64,000 nt of DNA from Gigantopelta aegis (GCF_016097555.1 NC_054706.1:52967793-53031792); one strand, 5' to 3'; positions 33,613 through 43,872 are shown, counted from the stretch's first letter. Notes: generated from the letters alone by a model not told the origin. Translations and numbers: made by a program.

Positions 33613-33962
33613 TTAAAAGCGCAGACCCTAGTGTTAACCCGTGAAAAATGAACACTAAGTTTAGTTAATTTACAGACCTGTAACTCATTTGGATAAAGTT
33701 ACAATAGAGTGAAAGAAGAGGCTGTGACGTTAAAACAGGAAATATCCTTAAAAATAGACTAGAACTCGAATCAATAAACCGCTACTTCTCAGACGCGAAC
33801 TCGAATCAATAAAGCGCTACTTCTCAGACGCACGTGCGTTTTTAAAAATATCAAAAATGCAATTTTTGGTACTACAAACACAAGACCAGAAACACTTCGG
33901 TTCTATGGAAATGGATAATCTAAAGAATAAAATATAAGTAATGTTTGATTTCAGTGCTGATA
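33613..33962. mobile_element. Degraded TTAA-type MITE
   Basis: The interior matches 54675-55051 (GGATAAAGTTACAA, CAGACGCACGTGCGTTTTTA). The ends are lost, and a segment with CTACTTCTCAGACG is duplicated. Confidence 0.55.
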
Positions 33963-33965
33963 AAC

Positions 33966-34540
33966 CTGTCTGTGGGATGGTGCATATAAAAGATCCCATG
34001 CTACTTACTGAAAATGTAGCGGGTTTCCTTTCTAAGACCGTACGGCCTCGGTGGCGTCGTGGTAGGCCATCGGTCTACAGGCTGGTAGGTACTGGGTTCG
34101 GATCCCAGTCGAGGCATGGGATTTTTAATCTAGATATCGACTCCAAACCCTGAGTGAGTGCTCCGCAAGGCTCAATGGGTAGGTGTAAACCACTTGCACC
34201 GACCAGTGATCCATAACTGGTTCAACAAAGGCCATGGGTTGTGCTATCCTGCCTGTGGGAAGCGCAAATAAAAGATCCCTTGCTGCTAATCGGAAGAGTA
34301 GCCCATGTAGTGGCGACAGCGGGTTTCCTCTCAAAATCTGTGTGGTTCTTAACCATATGTCTGACGCCATATAACCGTAAATAAAATGTGTTGAGTGCGT
34401 CGTTAAATAAAACATTTCTTTCTTTCTTTCTTTCTAAGACCGTATGTCAAAATTATCAAATGTTTGACATCCAATGGCCGGTGATTAACAAATCAGTGTG
34501 CTCTAGTGGTGTCGTTAAACAAAACAAACATTCATACTGG
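33966..34540 (+). mobile_element. SINE-A 3' half, tail type 2, split by SINE-B
   Basis: Starts in the body at CTGTCTGTGGGATGG and is interrupted at 34043-34430. Partner of 11490-11648. Confidence 0.8.
34043..34430 (+). mobile_element. SINE-B, full length
   Basis: SINE-B has a different tRNA-like head (GTGGCGTCGTGGTAGGCCAT; box B GGTTCGGATCCC) but the SINE-A 3' half and type 1 tail. The direct repeat TTTCTAAGACCGTA is at 34029-34042 and 34431-34444. Copy 1 has the empty site. Confidence 0.9.
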
Positions 34541-34582
34541 TTAAACAAAACTGTCACGGAAACATGCATAGCTTTCAGTTAC

Positions 34583-34781
34583 CCTCATGGTGTTCCTCCA
34601 CGATGTACACAGGAATCGGTGGCCCACGTTCCTGGTTGAGATGCCTGCTCTCCAGACTAGTGAACGATGACGAACTGTAGCAGCTGCCGATGTCGCGCAT
34701 CCGCCACGTGAACAGCCAGCACGTTGCCAGGAAGACGACCACGGCGACGGTAATCTCAACGTACCTCACTTTGCGGAACAT
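34583..34781 (-). CDS. UPF-B exon 1: signal anchor and EEHH motif
   Basis: The Met at 34781 (MFRKVRYVEI) is chosen because UPF-A shares it and the sequence upstream is not conserved in frame. An in-frame Met at 34856 exists but would fall before the TTTAG acceptor at about 34820. Residues 9-26 are hydrophobic, residues 34-55 form a Ser-rich stem, and 57-66 are PVYIVEEHHE. GTAACT donor at 34577-34582; phase 1. A type II anchor is inferred from the short basic start and the lack of a signal-peptidase site. Confidence 0.83.
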
Positions 34782-34997
34782 CGTGCTGTTGATGCACAAT
34801 CCGAGACAACGGTGGAAAGTTGGAAATCTAAAACATTTATAGAGAAAGTGATTCATTTCAATGAAACTGTTTTTGTAGTTGTTATTGTTGTTAATGATGG
34901 TGTTGGGGTTTTTTTTTGGTGGGGTTTCTGTTGTTGTTGTTATGGGAGGGGGGTGGTTGTGGTCACGAATTCAATTAAAAAGGGGGACATCCTGAAT

Positions 34998-35351
34998 TTA
35001 AAGGGACATTCCTGAGTTTGCTGCATTGTAAAATGTTTCCGACTAATACAATATTTCTACGATTAAACTTGTCTGTATATTCAATGTGTTTCCGGTCGTC
35101 TTAATATTTGTAAGAAGCCCAAACTGGATTTTGTCTTCAAATAATTTCGTATACACGAAAAAAATATTTTTTAGGAAATAAAATGAACTTTAACCTAATA
35201 CAAATGTTAGAACGATCAGAAACACGTTTAATAAACAGCCACTTATAATTTATGCAGAAAATATATTTGATATGTAATTACAATCGTTAAAAAGTCTCTG
35301 TTAGTCGATAACATCTTTAAAATTGTAGCAAACTTAGGAATGTCCCTTTAA
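34998..35351. mobile_element. TTAA-type MITE, uninterrupted
   Basis: 354 bp with TTAAAGGGACATTCCTGAG ends inverted. It shows the state of 12101-13463 before the LINE insertion. Confidence 0.8.
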
Positions 35352-36147
35352 AGTCATTGTAGCCTTTTTTCGTCCAATACAGCCAATTTGTAATGATTAA
35401 AAAAAAACCTCTTTTTTTTGCAACGAATTCAATTAAAGGGAACATCTTGAATTTACAGTCACTGTGGCCTTTTTTCGGCCAATATAGTCTGCTTATTATG
35501 ATTTTTTTTTTTTTTTTTCGTTTTTGCCATGAATTCAATTAAAAGGAATATATTCAATTTACAGTCATTGTAGAATATTTTCGGCCAATGTAGTCTGCTT
35601 ATCATGATTTTTAAAAATACTCTTTTTTGCCACGAATTAATGAATTAACGTTTAACGACACCCCAGCACAAAAATACATGTAATTCAATTAAAAGGAATA
35701 TCATGAATTTCATTGTAGCATGTTTTCGGCCAGTAATGTCAAAGAACTTAAATGTTCTTGTTTACACAGTGAATATTCGTCTAAAGTATTCGAGGCTTTC
35801 CTGGATATCCAAATGTTTGCTACAGCTTAGTAACTGGTTTAACGTGTCCATATGTCACTAGGGTTTCGAACACGCCTATCCCAAGTCCGGCCTCCGATAG
35901 GAATGTTTGCAGTAACTGAATATGTATTTTTACACGTAATAATAAATGTATTGTTTTTCAAACTGCCAAACAAAATTTGAAATAATTAGTGAAAGGGAAT
36001 CCCGAATATAAAGATTTTAAAGAAGGTCCACTTTAATTTCTTTTAAAATACTATCGAAGGTTTACCTCACCACAGTAAATCTTGCATACAATCTAACAAA
36101 CATTATAACAGTTTAGGCGAAATCACAGCAACATATAAATATTAAGA
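35352..36147. repeat. Copy-2-specific block with about 100-bp degenerate tandem repeats
   Basis: 35352-35740 holds about 3.5 diverged units containing CGAATTCAATTAAA and TTTTCGGCCAATATAGTCTG. The remainder to 36147 shows nothing recognisable. Copy 1 lacks the whole block. Confidence 0.6.
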
Positions 36148-36468
36148 AAGGAATACTTACTTTTATCAAAACACATCATCAAATTCAGTTGATTAACAAA
36201 AAAAACAAAAAACAAAAAAAACAATACACTTAATCCGTTTGGGGATTTTGACTTGTAAAAGCTGAAGAAAAAACCTGTAGTGTCAATTTTTACATCTAAT
36301 TATATATTTACATGTATATCTAACAGAATAACAATGTTTTTACGGTACCTCGTTTTCGCGTTTGGACTCGTGAAAATAAAAGTTTAAAAAATAAGAACTT
36401 GTATCAAATTATTTTATATACTTATGTGTTTCTAGGTCTATGTAACAAAATGACATTAATACACTTAC

Positions 36469-36550
36469 CCCGGTTTTGATTTTGGTTATAAAAGTTTCAA
36501 GCGTGTGAGCGGTCATCATACAAAATCAGCTATTGTAGCAGGCAAGCAGC
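36469..36550 (-). other. Probable non-coding first exon of UPF-B
   Basis: GTAAGTGTATTAATG donor at 36468 and below. Nearly identical to 13776-13860. The 5' end is unknown. Confidence 0.45.
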
Positions 36551-36695
36551 TGGCACGGTTTTGTTCTGCCCATTGGTGCCAGGTGCAAAGCCACTTAGAG
36601 GATAACAGAGTAGTGTGTAACCATTACCGGCCTCGGTGGTGTTGTGGGTTAAGCCATCGGACTGGTAGGTACAGGGTTCGCAACCCGGTACCGGC

Positions 36696-38017
36696 GCAAT
36701 CTAATTAAAATTAGCTCCACTATTACATGTGGATCTAACAGCAGCCCGTTGGAGCTCATGTCCAGTTGACCTTTCATTCGACCAATGAAAACCTTACTTG
36801 CAAAATCATGCCAGTGATTTGATGATGATGATAACTAGTTTAACGTGCCCATATACCACTAGGGTTTCGAACACGCCCATCCCGAGTCTGACCTCCGATA
36901 AGATCTGTGGCCGGACTCGGGGGGGGGGGGGGGGGGGGGGGGGGGTAGTGTTGAAAATGGGCAGAATTTTGGAAATAGCAATTAGTAAAAACTTAATAGA
37001 ATATTTATATAATTTGGAGCATTTTAGAAGGACAGTCCAAAAATAAATAAGAGAAAGAAGAGAGGATCGGACTATTTAATAATATTAAAAAAAAAAAAGT
37101 AATTTCGAAATAAAATTTTGAACGAAGGACTAAATGTTTAAAGTCCGATATATATGTCCACAGAGTGGCCTCGTTAAGGCCGCTGGAGGTTGGCCTACGG
37201 CGAACCGATGAGCGGAGAACCGGCAAAGGCGGGGATGAAGTGCTTCCATCTCTGGTCGGCGAGGATGGGTATGACACTCCGGTAGTCGTTGCCGAAAAGG
37301 GCCTTGACGATCCTGTGGATGGTGTGGCTATCCATCTCTCTAACCAGGACCTCTTGTCGGTAGACTCCTTCTCGGCGCTGAGTTAGTACCAACTCCGTCT
37401 TGCCGGCTGTAGATTTGATGGTGTGTAGCTCGTAAGCGCTTCCATCAGGCAGTTGTTTCAGTTCTGGTTTCACTAGTCCGCCCATCAATGATGCCGGATC
37501 CGAGGTGTCCCCCTGCACGAACTTCAGGAAGCCGGACCTGATTTTCCCGATCTGAACTTTCCAGACGGCTTCCGAGTCGGAGGGGGACGGTGCTTGTGAA
37601 GGTGGAGGCCGGGCCTTGTGAGGTTGGTCGCTCGGCTGAGCGACGGCCTTCCTCTTTCCAACGGCGGCTGATCGGGCCGGTGGCTTGACGACTGGCAGTA
37701 CCGGGGATACCGGCCAGTTCTGTCTGGGCCACGTAGTGGTCGGCGATGGAGTGTTGAGTCTGTCCCTCTCGGTGGTCGACGGTTCCGGCGTAGCAGGTTT
37801 CCTCGACTCAGGCTGGGCTGGGGGCGGCGTCGCAGAAGGGACCGCCGCTGGCGGTTGAGCCGCCAGTTTTGCCCCCCCCCCCCCCGTGCCGTTCCTGGCA
37901 CGCTTTTCCTCTTCCTCCATCTCCTCCTCTTCTTCTGTACGATCGCGTCGCCGTGGGAGTCCACGCAATGCTGTTAGATCTACTGGTGAGACCAGTAGAG
38001 CTAATTTTAATCAGATT
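36696..38017 (-). mobile_element. Mutator-like element with 9-bp TSD carrying an ORF
   Basis: A 1322-bp insertion flanked by GGTACCGGC at 36687-36695 and 38018-38026. Copy 1 has one GGTACCGGC and no insert. The ends AATCTAATTAAAATTAGCTC and GAGCTAATTTTAATCAGATT are inverted repeats. A 9-bp duplication suits Mutator-like elements. No transposase is present, so it is non-autonomous. It includes a G run at 36919-36944 and the ORF 37195-37968. Confidence 0.8.
37195..37968 (-). CDS. Unrecognised 257-codon ORF within the Mutator-like element
   Basis: Starts MRGLPRRRDRTEEEEEMEEE. About 110 residues of acidic then Pro/Ala-rich, probably disordered sequence follow, then a folded-looking C-terminal part (about 130-257) with AVWKVQIGKIRSGFLKFV, LPDGSAYELHTIKS and DQRWKHFIPAFAG. 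It is GC-rich compared with its surroundings. No known domain was recognised. It could be a captured host fragment, as in Pack-MULEs, or part of an unrelated retroelement, because its 3' flank shares sequence with 22911-23690. A continuous frame of this length in GC-rich DNA may still be chance, although the patterned C-terminal region argues for a real protein. Confidence 0.5.
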   Translation of the reverse strand: MRGLPRRRDRTEEEEEMEEEEKRARNGTGGGGAKLAAQPPAAVPSATPPPAQPESRKPATPEPSTTERDRLNTPSPTTTWPRQNWPVSPVLPVVKPPARSAAVGKRKAVAQPSDQPHKARPPPSQAPSPSDSEAVWKVQIGKIRSGFLKFVQGDTSDPASLMGGLVKPELKQLPDGSAYELHTIKSTAGKTELVLTQRREGVYRQEVLVREMDSHTIHRIVKALFGNDYRSVIPILADQRWKHFIPAFAGSPLIGSP

Positions 38018-38131
38018 GGTACCGGCACCCACCCAGAGCAGGGGTATAACTACTATGGGTAGGTGTAAGACCACTACACCCTCTTCTCTCTCAACTAACC
38101 CGGTATCCTGGACAGACAGCCCAGATAGCTG

Positions 38132-38181
<50 letters not shown>

Positions 38182-38329
38182 AGGACAACGTGTTTGAACC
38201 TTAATTGGATATAAGCACGAAAATAACTTGAAATTAAAATAAAATGTGACCATTTGCGGACGTTAATTCCGCCTTCGGGACAGATTCATACTACACCACT
38301 GATTAAGATTGTAGTCGACTCACTCCAAC

Positions 38330-38635
38330 CTGGGGTAAAGCGTTCGCTTGATGCGCGGTCGGTTTGGGATCAATCCCCGTCAGTGGGCCCATTAGACTAT
38401 TTCTCGTCCCAGCCAGTGCACCACGACTGGTATATCAAAAGCCGTAGTATGTTCTACCCTGTCTGTGGGATGGTGCATATAACATATCTTGCTGCTAATC
38501 GAAAAAGTAGCCCATGAAGTGGCGACAGCGGGTTTCCTCTCTCTGTATCTGTGTGGTCCCTTAACCATATATCTGACGCCATATAACTGTAAATAAAATG
38601 TGTTGAGTGCGTTGTTAAATAAAACATTTCCTCCC
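38330..38635 (+). mobile_element. SINE-A, tail type 1
   Basis: Head slightly truncated, complete otherwise. Absent from copy 1 at the same place. Confidence 0.8.
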
Positions 38636-39189
38636 TTCCATTTATTTTGTGCTCGAAGTCGAAACGACTGTTTATATATAACGTTTCTGACGCTTGTCAA
38701 TTCATATTTGATGCATGACAATCCCCGGCGAGAATAAGCCTGTGAGACAGGGGACGGGGTGGATGAGAGAGCAACCCCAGTGCTGAAGCATATCCTCAAA
38801 TTCGGGCAAAATGAGCTGGCCTGAAACATTTTCACCATTTATTTCCACCATTCTACCCACAATATTAGTTGAATACATGCAAAAAATAGAAGGAAAAAAG
38901 ACGTGATTCGTTTGCAAGCCTATATATAGCTGTTTGGCAGTAATATGCTAATGTGAATAAACGTTGTTATCTAAATTCGGGTATTTTTGTTAAAACTCGG
39001 GGAAAAAACCAGCGTGCACTCCAACAAAAAAAGTTAGCACGTATGCCTACGCCTGTGAGTTATTCAAGATGGCGTTATCCGAGGAAACGTTTTTACAGAC
39101 ACTATAGAGGCAACACAGGTATCAAAACAAATGAGCAGATTGTAGATTGTATGTGTATCCTTCACTGCCACAAGGAATATTACAATCCT

Positions 39190-39310
39190 GAGTTTGCTGC
39201 CTGAGTTTTCGACCAATACAATTTTGTAATATATATTCAATGTTTTTCTGATCGTCCTAATATCTGTAACCCAAACTGGATTTGGTGTCCCAATAATTCA
39301 ATACATGTAA
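39190..39310. repeat. Fragment of the TTAA MITE family
   Basis: CCTGAGTTTGCTGC, ATTCAATGTTTTTCTGATCG and AACTGGATTTGGTGTCCC match 16455-16630. Confidence 0.55.
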
Positions 39311-39339
39311 GAAAGACGTATCATCCGTAGAAATGAGGG

Positions 39340-39625
39340 GCGATCGGCGTGGGATCGATCCCCGTCGGTGGGCCCATTGGGCTATTTCTCGTTCCAGCCA
39401 GTGCACCACAACTGGTATATCAAAGGCCGTAGTATGTACTACCTTGTCTGTGGGATGGTGCATATAAAAGATCCCGTGCTGCTAATCGAAAAGTGTAGCC
39501 CATGAAGTGGCGACAGCGGGTTCCCTCTCTCAATATCTATGTGGTTCTTAACCATACGTCTGACGTCATATAACCGTAAATAAAATGTGTTGAGTGCGTC
39601 GTTAAATAAAATATTTTTCTTTCTT
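39340..39625 (+). mobile_element. SINE-A, tail type 1, 5' truncated
   Basis: Begins inside the head at GATCGGCGTGGGATCGATCC. Body and tail are complete. Confidence 0.75.
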
Positions 39626-39984
39626 TTCCGTAGGAATGACATAGCAGTCACCACCTTATTAAAATTTCCTTGGACTCTGTCTTGTCTCACCATGAAATTT
39701 GTCTTCTGTAGTTCGTCAGTCCTATCAGGGATGCAGTTCGGTGGTATAGCCCCAACCTATAGCACGATGGATCATAGAATCAAACGTCATCCCAAGTAGT
39801 GCAACACCAAAAGCCGTGGTATGTGTTGTCTTATCTACGACAAAGGGCATATGAAAATAAACCCCTTGCAGATTTATCGGCACAAGTAGCTTATGTGACA
39901 ACAACGCTCGCTCTCTCTCTCCAATCATCTCAATGGTTTTATTAAAGTTGCAATATTAATTATATTATTTAACTATTTAGTATA

Positions 39985-40378
39985 GTAAAGTTTGTTTTAT
40001 TTAACGACGGCACTAGAGCACATTGATTTTTTATCTTATCATCGGCTATTGGACGTCAAACATATGGTCATTCTGACACTGTTTTTTAGAGGAAACCTGC
40101 TGTCGCCACATAGGCTACTCTTTTACGACAGGCAACAAGGGATTTTTTATTTGCGCTTCCCACAGGCAGGATAGCACAAACCATGGCCTTTGTTCAACCA
40201 GTTATGGATCACTGGTCGGTGCAAGTGGTTTACACCTGCCCATTGAACCTTGCGGAGCACTCACTCAGGGTTTGGAGTCGGTATCTGGATTAAAAATTCC
40301 ATGCCTCGACTGGGATCTGAACCCAGTACCTACCAGCCTGTAGACCGATGGCCTAACCACGACTCCATCGAGGCCGTC
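39985..40378 (-). mobile_element. SINE-B head with tail type 2, reverse
   Basis: The tail GTTTAACGACACC-type sequence (here GACGGCACTAGAGC) joins a SINE-B head ending at ATCGAGGCCG. It is a third head/tail combination. Confidence 0.75.
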
Positions 40379-41515
40379 TATTTAGTATAGATCAAACATA
40401 TTATTCATCTTCAATTGGCACGCCAGTCTTCAATAATATTCTTAAATGTAGTCTAGCTCACATAAAATGTATTATTAACCCGCCATCAACGATCAAAACG
40501 CGGTTCTCCTTCTAAAACGTTTCCTTGTAACAATGTGGGGTGGTGCATATAAAAGTAGCCTACTATGGAATATCGGCCTCCCCCACCCAAACCCCCAATA
40601 CTTGCTGCTGGTAATAACTTGGTACTTGGTGATGCCTCGACCAGAAGCGGTCAGGCCCTTTATAAGGGCCATATGGGCAACCTAGGGAGACACCACAGCA
40701 TCGTAAAGGTCTAAAATTAACGAGCTACTCTCGATTCACTAATATCAAAACCTATATTAACTCGGCCATTCACCTTTCGACCGACCGTTCAAAATTGCGC
40801 CAAATTCCCTCAATCAAAATTGCGCACCCTTTTCTCTTTGGCATTTAACGGCTCCATTCAAATTCCATAGCACCACCACCACCCCCACCCGCCTGCTACC
40901 GATTTGATCGGGCTGCTGGTGCTCCCTTGCACCTGCCAGTGCAGGCGGTCCCTCCTCTCCCCTCCCCCCCACCTTTCCTGTCATGGACGGAGAAGCCGGC
41001 CAAGGCTGGCTCTTGTGCCCACGACAGGCGTGCGCTACAACAGCTTGTTCTGAATGTGCACGTAAAACCCTATGATATGACACATGACATGAATAAGATC
41101 TGCGCTGCCTTCTACGATTTATATACGGTTAATACAGCACTATATGGATGTTAATTTATTGTACGAGTCCATAGTAGCGTGAACATTAATTTCAACAGAA
41201 TAGGTTATGACACGTAGACAGATTAACTTAAAAAATCCATAAATGACACACGTTTTAGAGATTTTGTAGTAGTAAAACTCTATAGAACAGCGGTTGCCAA
41301 CCCAAGACCCTTGAGCGCATATGTTTCTTTGCTGCTTCTTATAGTATGTGGTCCTTGAAGCAAATTTCTACTCAATCTAATAAATAAATAAATAAATTTT
41401 AAAACAGTTTTTTTTTTTTTGTAGTAGTTTTGAAATTCTTTCTCTCATTTCAGAGTGGCTTCCCTTGCATTACCACACATACGATGCTATTACTATTGCC
41501 ACTTATTTACAGCCG
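40379..41515. other. Intergenic, no gene seen
   Basis: Contains short GC-rich frames at 40814-41154 on both strands with low-complexity composition, and an AATA run at 41380. Nothing resembles a known protein or RNA gene. Confidence 0.55.
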
Positions 41516-41516
41516 G

Positions 41517-41806
41517 GGCGAGACGTAGCCCAGTGGTGAAGCGTCGCTCGCTTGATGTCCAGTCGTTCTGGGATCGACCCCTGTCAATGGGCCTATTGAG
41601 CTATTTCGCGTTCAGTGTACCACGACTGGTATATCAACGGTCGTGGTATGTGCTATCCTGTCTGTGGGATAGTGCATATAAGAGATTCCTTGCTACTATG
41701 CACTGGCTGGAACGAGGAATAGGCCACTAGGCCCACCAGCAGGGATCGATCCTGGACTGACTGAGCATCAGGCGACCGCTTTACTACTGGGCTACGTCCC
41801 GCCCCT
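41517..41806. mobile_element. Two SINE-A heads in inverted orientation
   Basis: A plus-strand head and body (41517-41698) meets a minus-strand head and body (41699-41806), so the outer ends CGGGGCGAGACGTAGCCC and GGGCTACGTCCCGCCCC are inverted. Confidence 0.7.
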
Positions 41807-41814
41807 AGTTCATT

Positions 41815-41866
41815 TGAATGAATGAATGTATGAATGAATGAATGAATGTATGAATGAATGAATGCT
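41815..41866. repeat. (AATG)n microsatellite
   Basis: About 12 AATG or TATG units. Confidence 0.9.
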
Positions 41867-41967
41867 TAAGGACACCCCAGAACAAAACATACATCGGCTA
41901 TTGGATGTTAAACTAAAGTAAATGCGTGTTCGTTTGTCAAAATGTAAATAGAGCTGGATAAAAAAAG

Positions 41968-42200
41968 TTTTGTTTTGTTTAACGACACCACTAGATCATA
42001 TTAATTTAGTAATCATCGGCTATTGGATGTCAAACATTTGGTCATTATGACATATAGTCTCATAGAGGAAACACGGTACATTTTTTCCATTAGTAACAAG
42101 GGATCTTTTATATGCACTATCTCACAGACAGAATAGTACATACCACGGCCTTTGATATACCAATCGTGGCGCACTGGCTGGAAAGAGATCGATCCCAAAG
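41968..42200 (-). mobile_element. SINE-A, tail type 2, reverse, truncated head
   Basis: Tail and body are present; the head is cut at GAGATCGATCCCAAA. Confidence 0.7.
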
Positions 42201-42560
42201 AGCTGGATAAAGTTAATGATAGGATAATTGAACTATCCATCACGTTTATGAATGTGGCAACATAAAGGTACACTTCTTGTTACATTTCTGGAAAGATATG
42301 CCTCTACTTTTTTGACGGCGGAGGAGGGCTGATTTTTTTTCACTCGGTTACTCCATAACCCCCCCCCCCCCCCCCCATATTTCCTGGATCCGTCCCTGTG
42401 GTCGTCCACAAAGATGTGGTAACGTTAGCTAAAAACATATTTTTCGACAAAGCGTTGGCCATAAAGTCAGGACAATGATAATGTTGCTTGTTACGATTAT
42501 TATACTTTCTTTCTTTTTGAAACCTTTGAATTTTTATTTTTGGATTATCGGAAAATTTGT

Positions 42561-43727
42561 CTACATAAAACTATAGTGTCTCCCATGCCAACCAGAAGGT
42601 CCTCCTAACAGGTCCTTGTCATAGTAAAACGAATCATCTCTTATCCTGGGGAAAGCGTCTCTAAGTACAAGTTTAACGTCTGACTCTATTTTGGTAAAAT
42701 ATTTCTTCGGTGTATAGCCATCTCTTGTAGATCTACAGATTGTGACAGCACCGGGAACAAACTGTTTTTGTTTTAATATGTCCTTCAGAGTATCCGTCCT
42801 TTGATCTATTTCTGTTAGGGACGGGACATGGAACTCCACCATAGTATCGTTAGGCGTGTTGTAGCCATAGCAGACCCTCATCCCACACATCTTTTTAAAA
42901 TCCATGGTTTTGGGGCTCACGTTTAAGCAGATTCCAACTTCTGATAATGCTTTCAACTGATCTACGTTCATGTTACAAAATGTTAAAATGAGTTGGTTCA
43001 GTGCGAACTTGCTTCTAACGGGATCGCATAGATACTGATCCAGATTTCTCTCTCGGAGATTCTTCATGAACTCTGGCTGCAGTTTTTTCGCGGCTGAGAC
43101 CAGCTTTGAAGAATTTACACAGATGCTATCTTCATCCTTTAAACTCATCGAACAGATGATCTTAAAATCGATAATGGTTTGAATCAAGTAATTGAAAAAC
43201 GAGTCAACCTGCCTTTCTTGATGTGTATTTAACGCGCAGACGATTCGTTCCACCCAGAAGGATATCGTCTCTATTTCCACTTCGCCGACCCCAGCATCAA
43301 GCAGCGGCCTGATTGATGCCTCGACTCCATAGAAGTCCTCATCCACATCCAACAGGACGCTGTCCTCGGATGTTATCCAGGTCCCAGACTTAATAAGAGA
43401 TATCGCCTTGCTTTCGCGGACGATCTCAACCAGACCCGTGTTCTTGATGTGACATTCGGATTCCTTGATTGGCAGTGAATTTATCTGGTCTTCGGAGAAC
43501 TGCGCGTTATTCATGAAGCAGTAGTTTTCAATTTCAAATTCCACTGACGTGGCACAAGCACAGAGTTCGAGACCTAGTCGACCCGTGTCGTTATCCCGGC
43601 GGTACAGGTAGCCGTAGCGGAGCCGAACGGATCCGTAGTCTTCTGCGTTGTATCCCTCCATGCCGCTGTTGCTCCAGTTGGGGAACACCCAGATGAAGCG
43701 GTTGATTAAACCCGTCAGAACAGCAGC
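42561..43727 (-). CDS. UPF-C exon 4: UPF0489 catalytic-like domain
   Basis: 388 codons, acceptor CCCCAG at 43728-43733, stop TAG at 42561-42563, minus-strand AATAAA at 42533-42538. With 53311-53539, 52630-52691 and 45006-45131 it encodes 527 aa. Motifs: FIWVFPNWS, LELCACATSVEFE, LLDVDEDFYGVEA (Asp 266, 268 and 270), VCYGYNTPND and VTICRSTRDGYTP. The C-terminus is HGRHYSFM, five residues beyond the shared HGRH end, because the usual stop is replaced. Similarity to UPF-D is moderate over most of the exon (about 60% of residues by eye) but nearly complete over the last 75 residues. No break is seen. Confidence 0.88.
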   Translation of the reverse strand, partial: AAVLTGLINRFIWVFPNWSNSGMEGYNAEDYGSVRLRYGYLYRRDNDTGRLGLELCACATSVEFEIENYCFMNNAQFSEDQINSLPIKESECHIKNTGLVEIVRESKAISLIKSGTWITSEDSVLLDVDEDFYGVEASIRPLLDAGVGEVEIETISFWVERIVCALNTHQERQVDSFFNYLIQTIIDFKIICSMSLKDEDSICVNSSKLVSAAKKLQPEFMKNLRERNLDQYLCDPVRSKFALNQLILTFCNMNVDQLKALSEVGICLNVSPKTMDFKKMCGMRVCYGYNTPNDTMVEFHVPSLTEIDQRTDTLKDILKQKQFVPGAVTICRSTRDGYTPKKYFTKIESDVKLVLRDAFPRIRDDSFYYDKDLLGGPSGWHGRHYSFM

Positions 43728-43764
43728 CTGGGGTAGATAAATAAAATCATTAGTGTATTGTTAT

Positions 43765-43802
43765 TAAATGTGCTCTAGTGGTGTCGTTAAACAAAACAAA
43801 CA
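43765..43802 (+). repeat. SINE tail fragment, type 2
   Basis: Only GTGCTCTAGTGGTGTCGTTA and the A-rich end remain. Confidence 0.6.
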
Positions 43803-43868
43803 AAAATATTGTTATACAATCGTCTGTTATATGTACGGACATTATATGGTTACTTGCTTATGTGTGGT

Positions 43869-43872
<4 letters not shown>

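Larger units (their letters stand above)
36630..38240 (+). mobile_element. SINE-C split by a Mutator-like element
   Basis: Head at 36630-36695, remainder at 38018-38240 with a GT repeat at 38136-38178. Partner of 13930-14185. Confidence 0.8.
22795..38953. repeat. Segmental duplication, copy 2 (contains UPF-B)
   Basis: Partner of 122-14812. It is longer because of copy-specific insertions: a solo LTR, a Mutator-like element, a SINE, a fold-back element with an inversion, about 800 bp at 35352-36147 and about 1 kb at 25126-26150. It has also lost most of the 42-bp array, or copy 1 has expanded it. Confidence 0.85.

Noticed and set aside
36919-36944. Long G runs as functional G-quadruplex promoters
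   Set aside because: They lie inside mobile elements at several places, vary in length, and may be partly assembly noise.
37195-37968. The 257-codon ORF as a host gene in its normal place
   Set aside because: It is wholly inside an insertion with target duplication that copy 1 lacks.
40814-41154. Frames of 89 and 75 codons
   Set aside because: GC-rich low-complexity overlap on both strands with no recognised motif.
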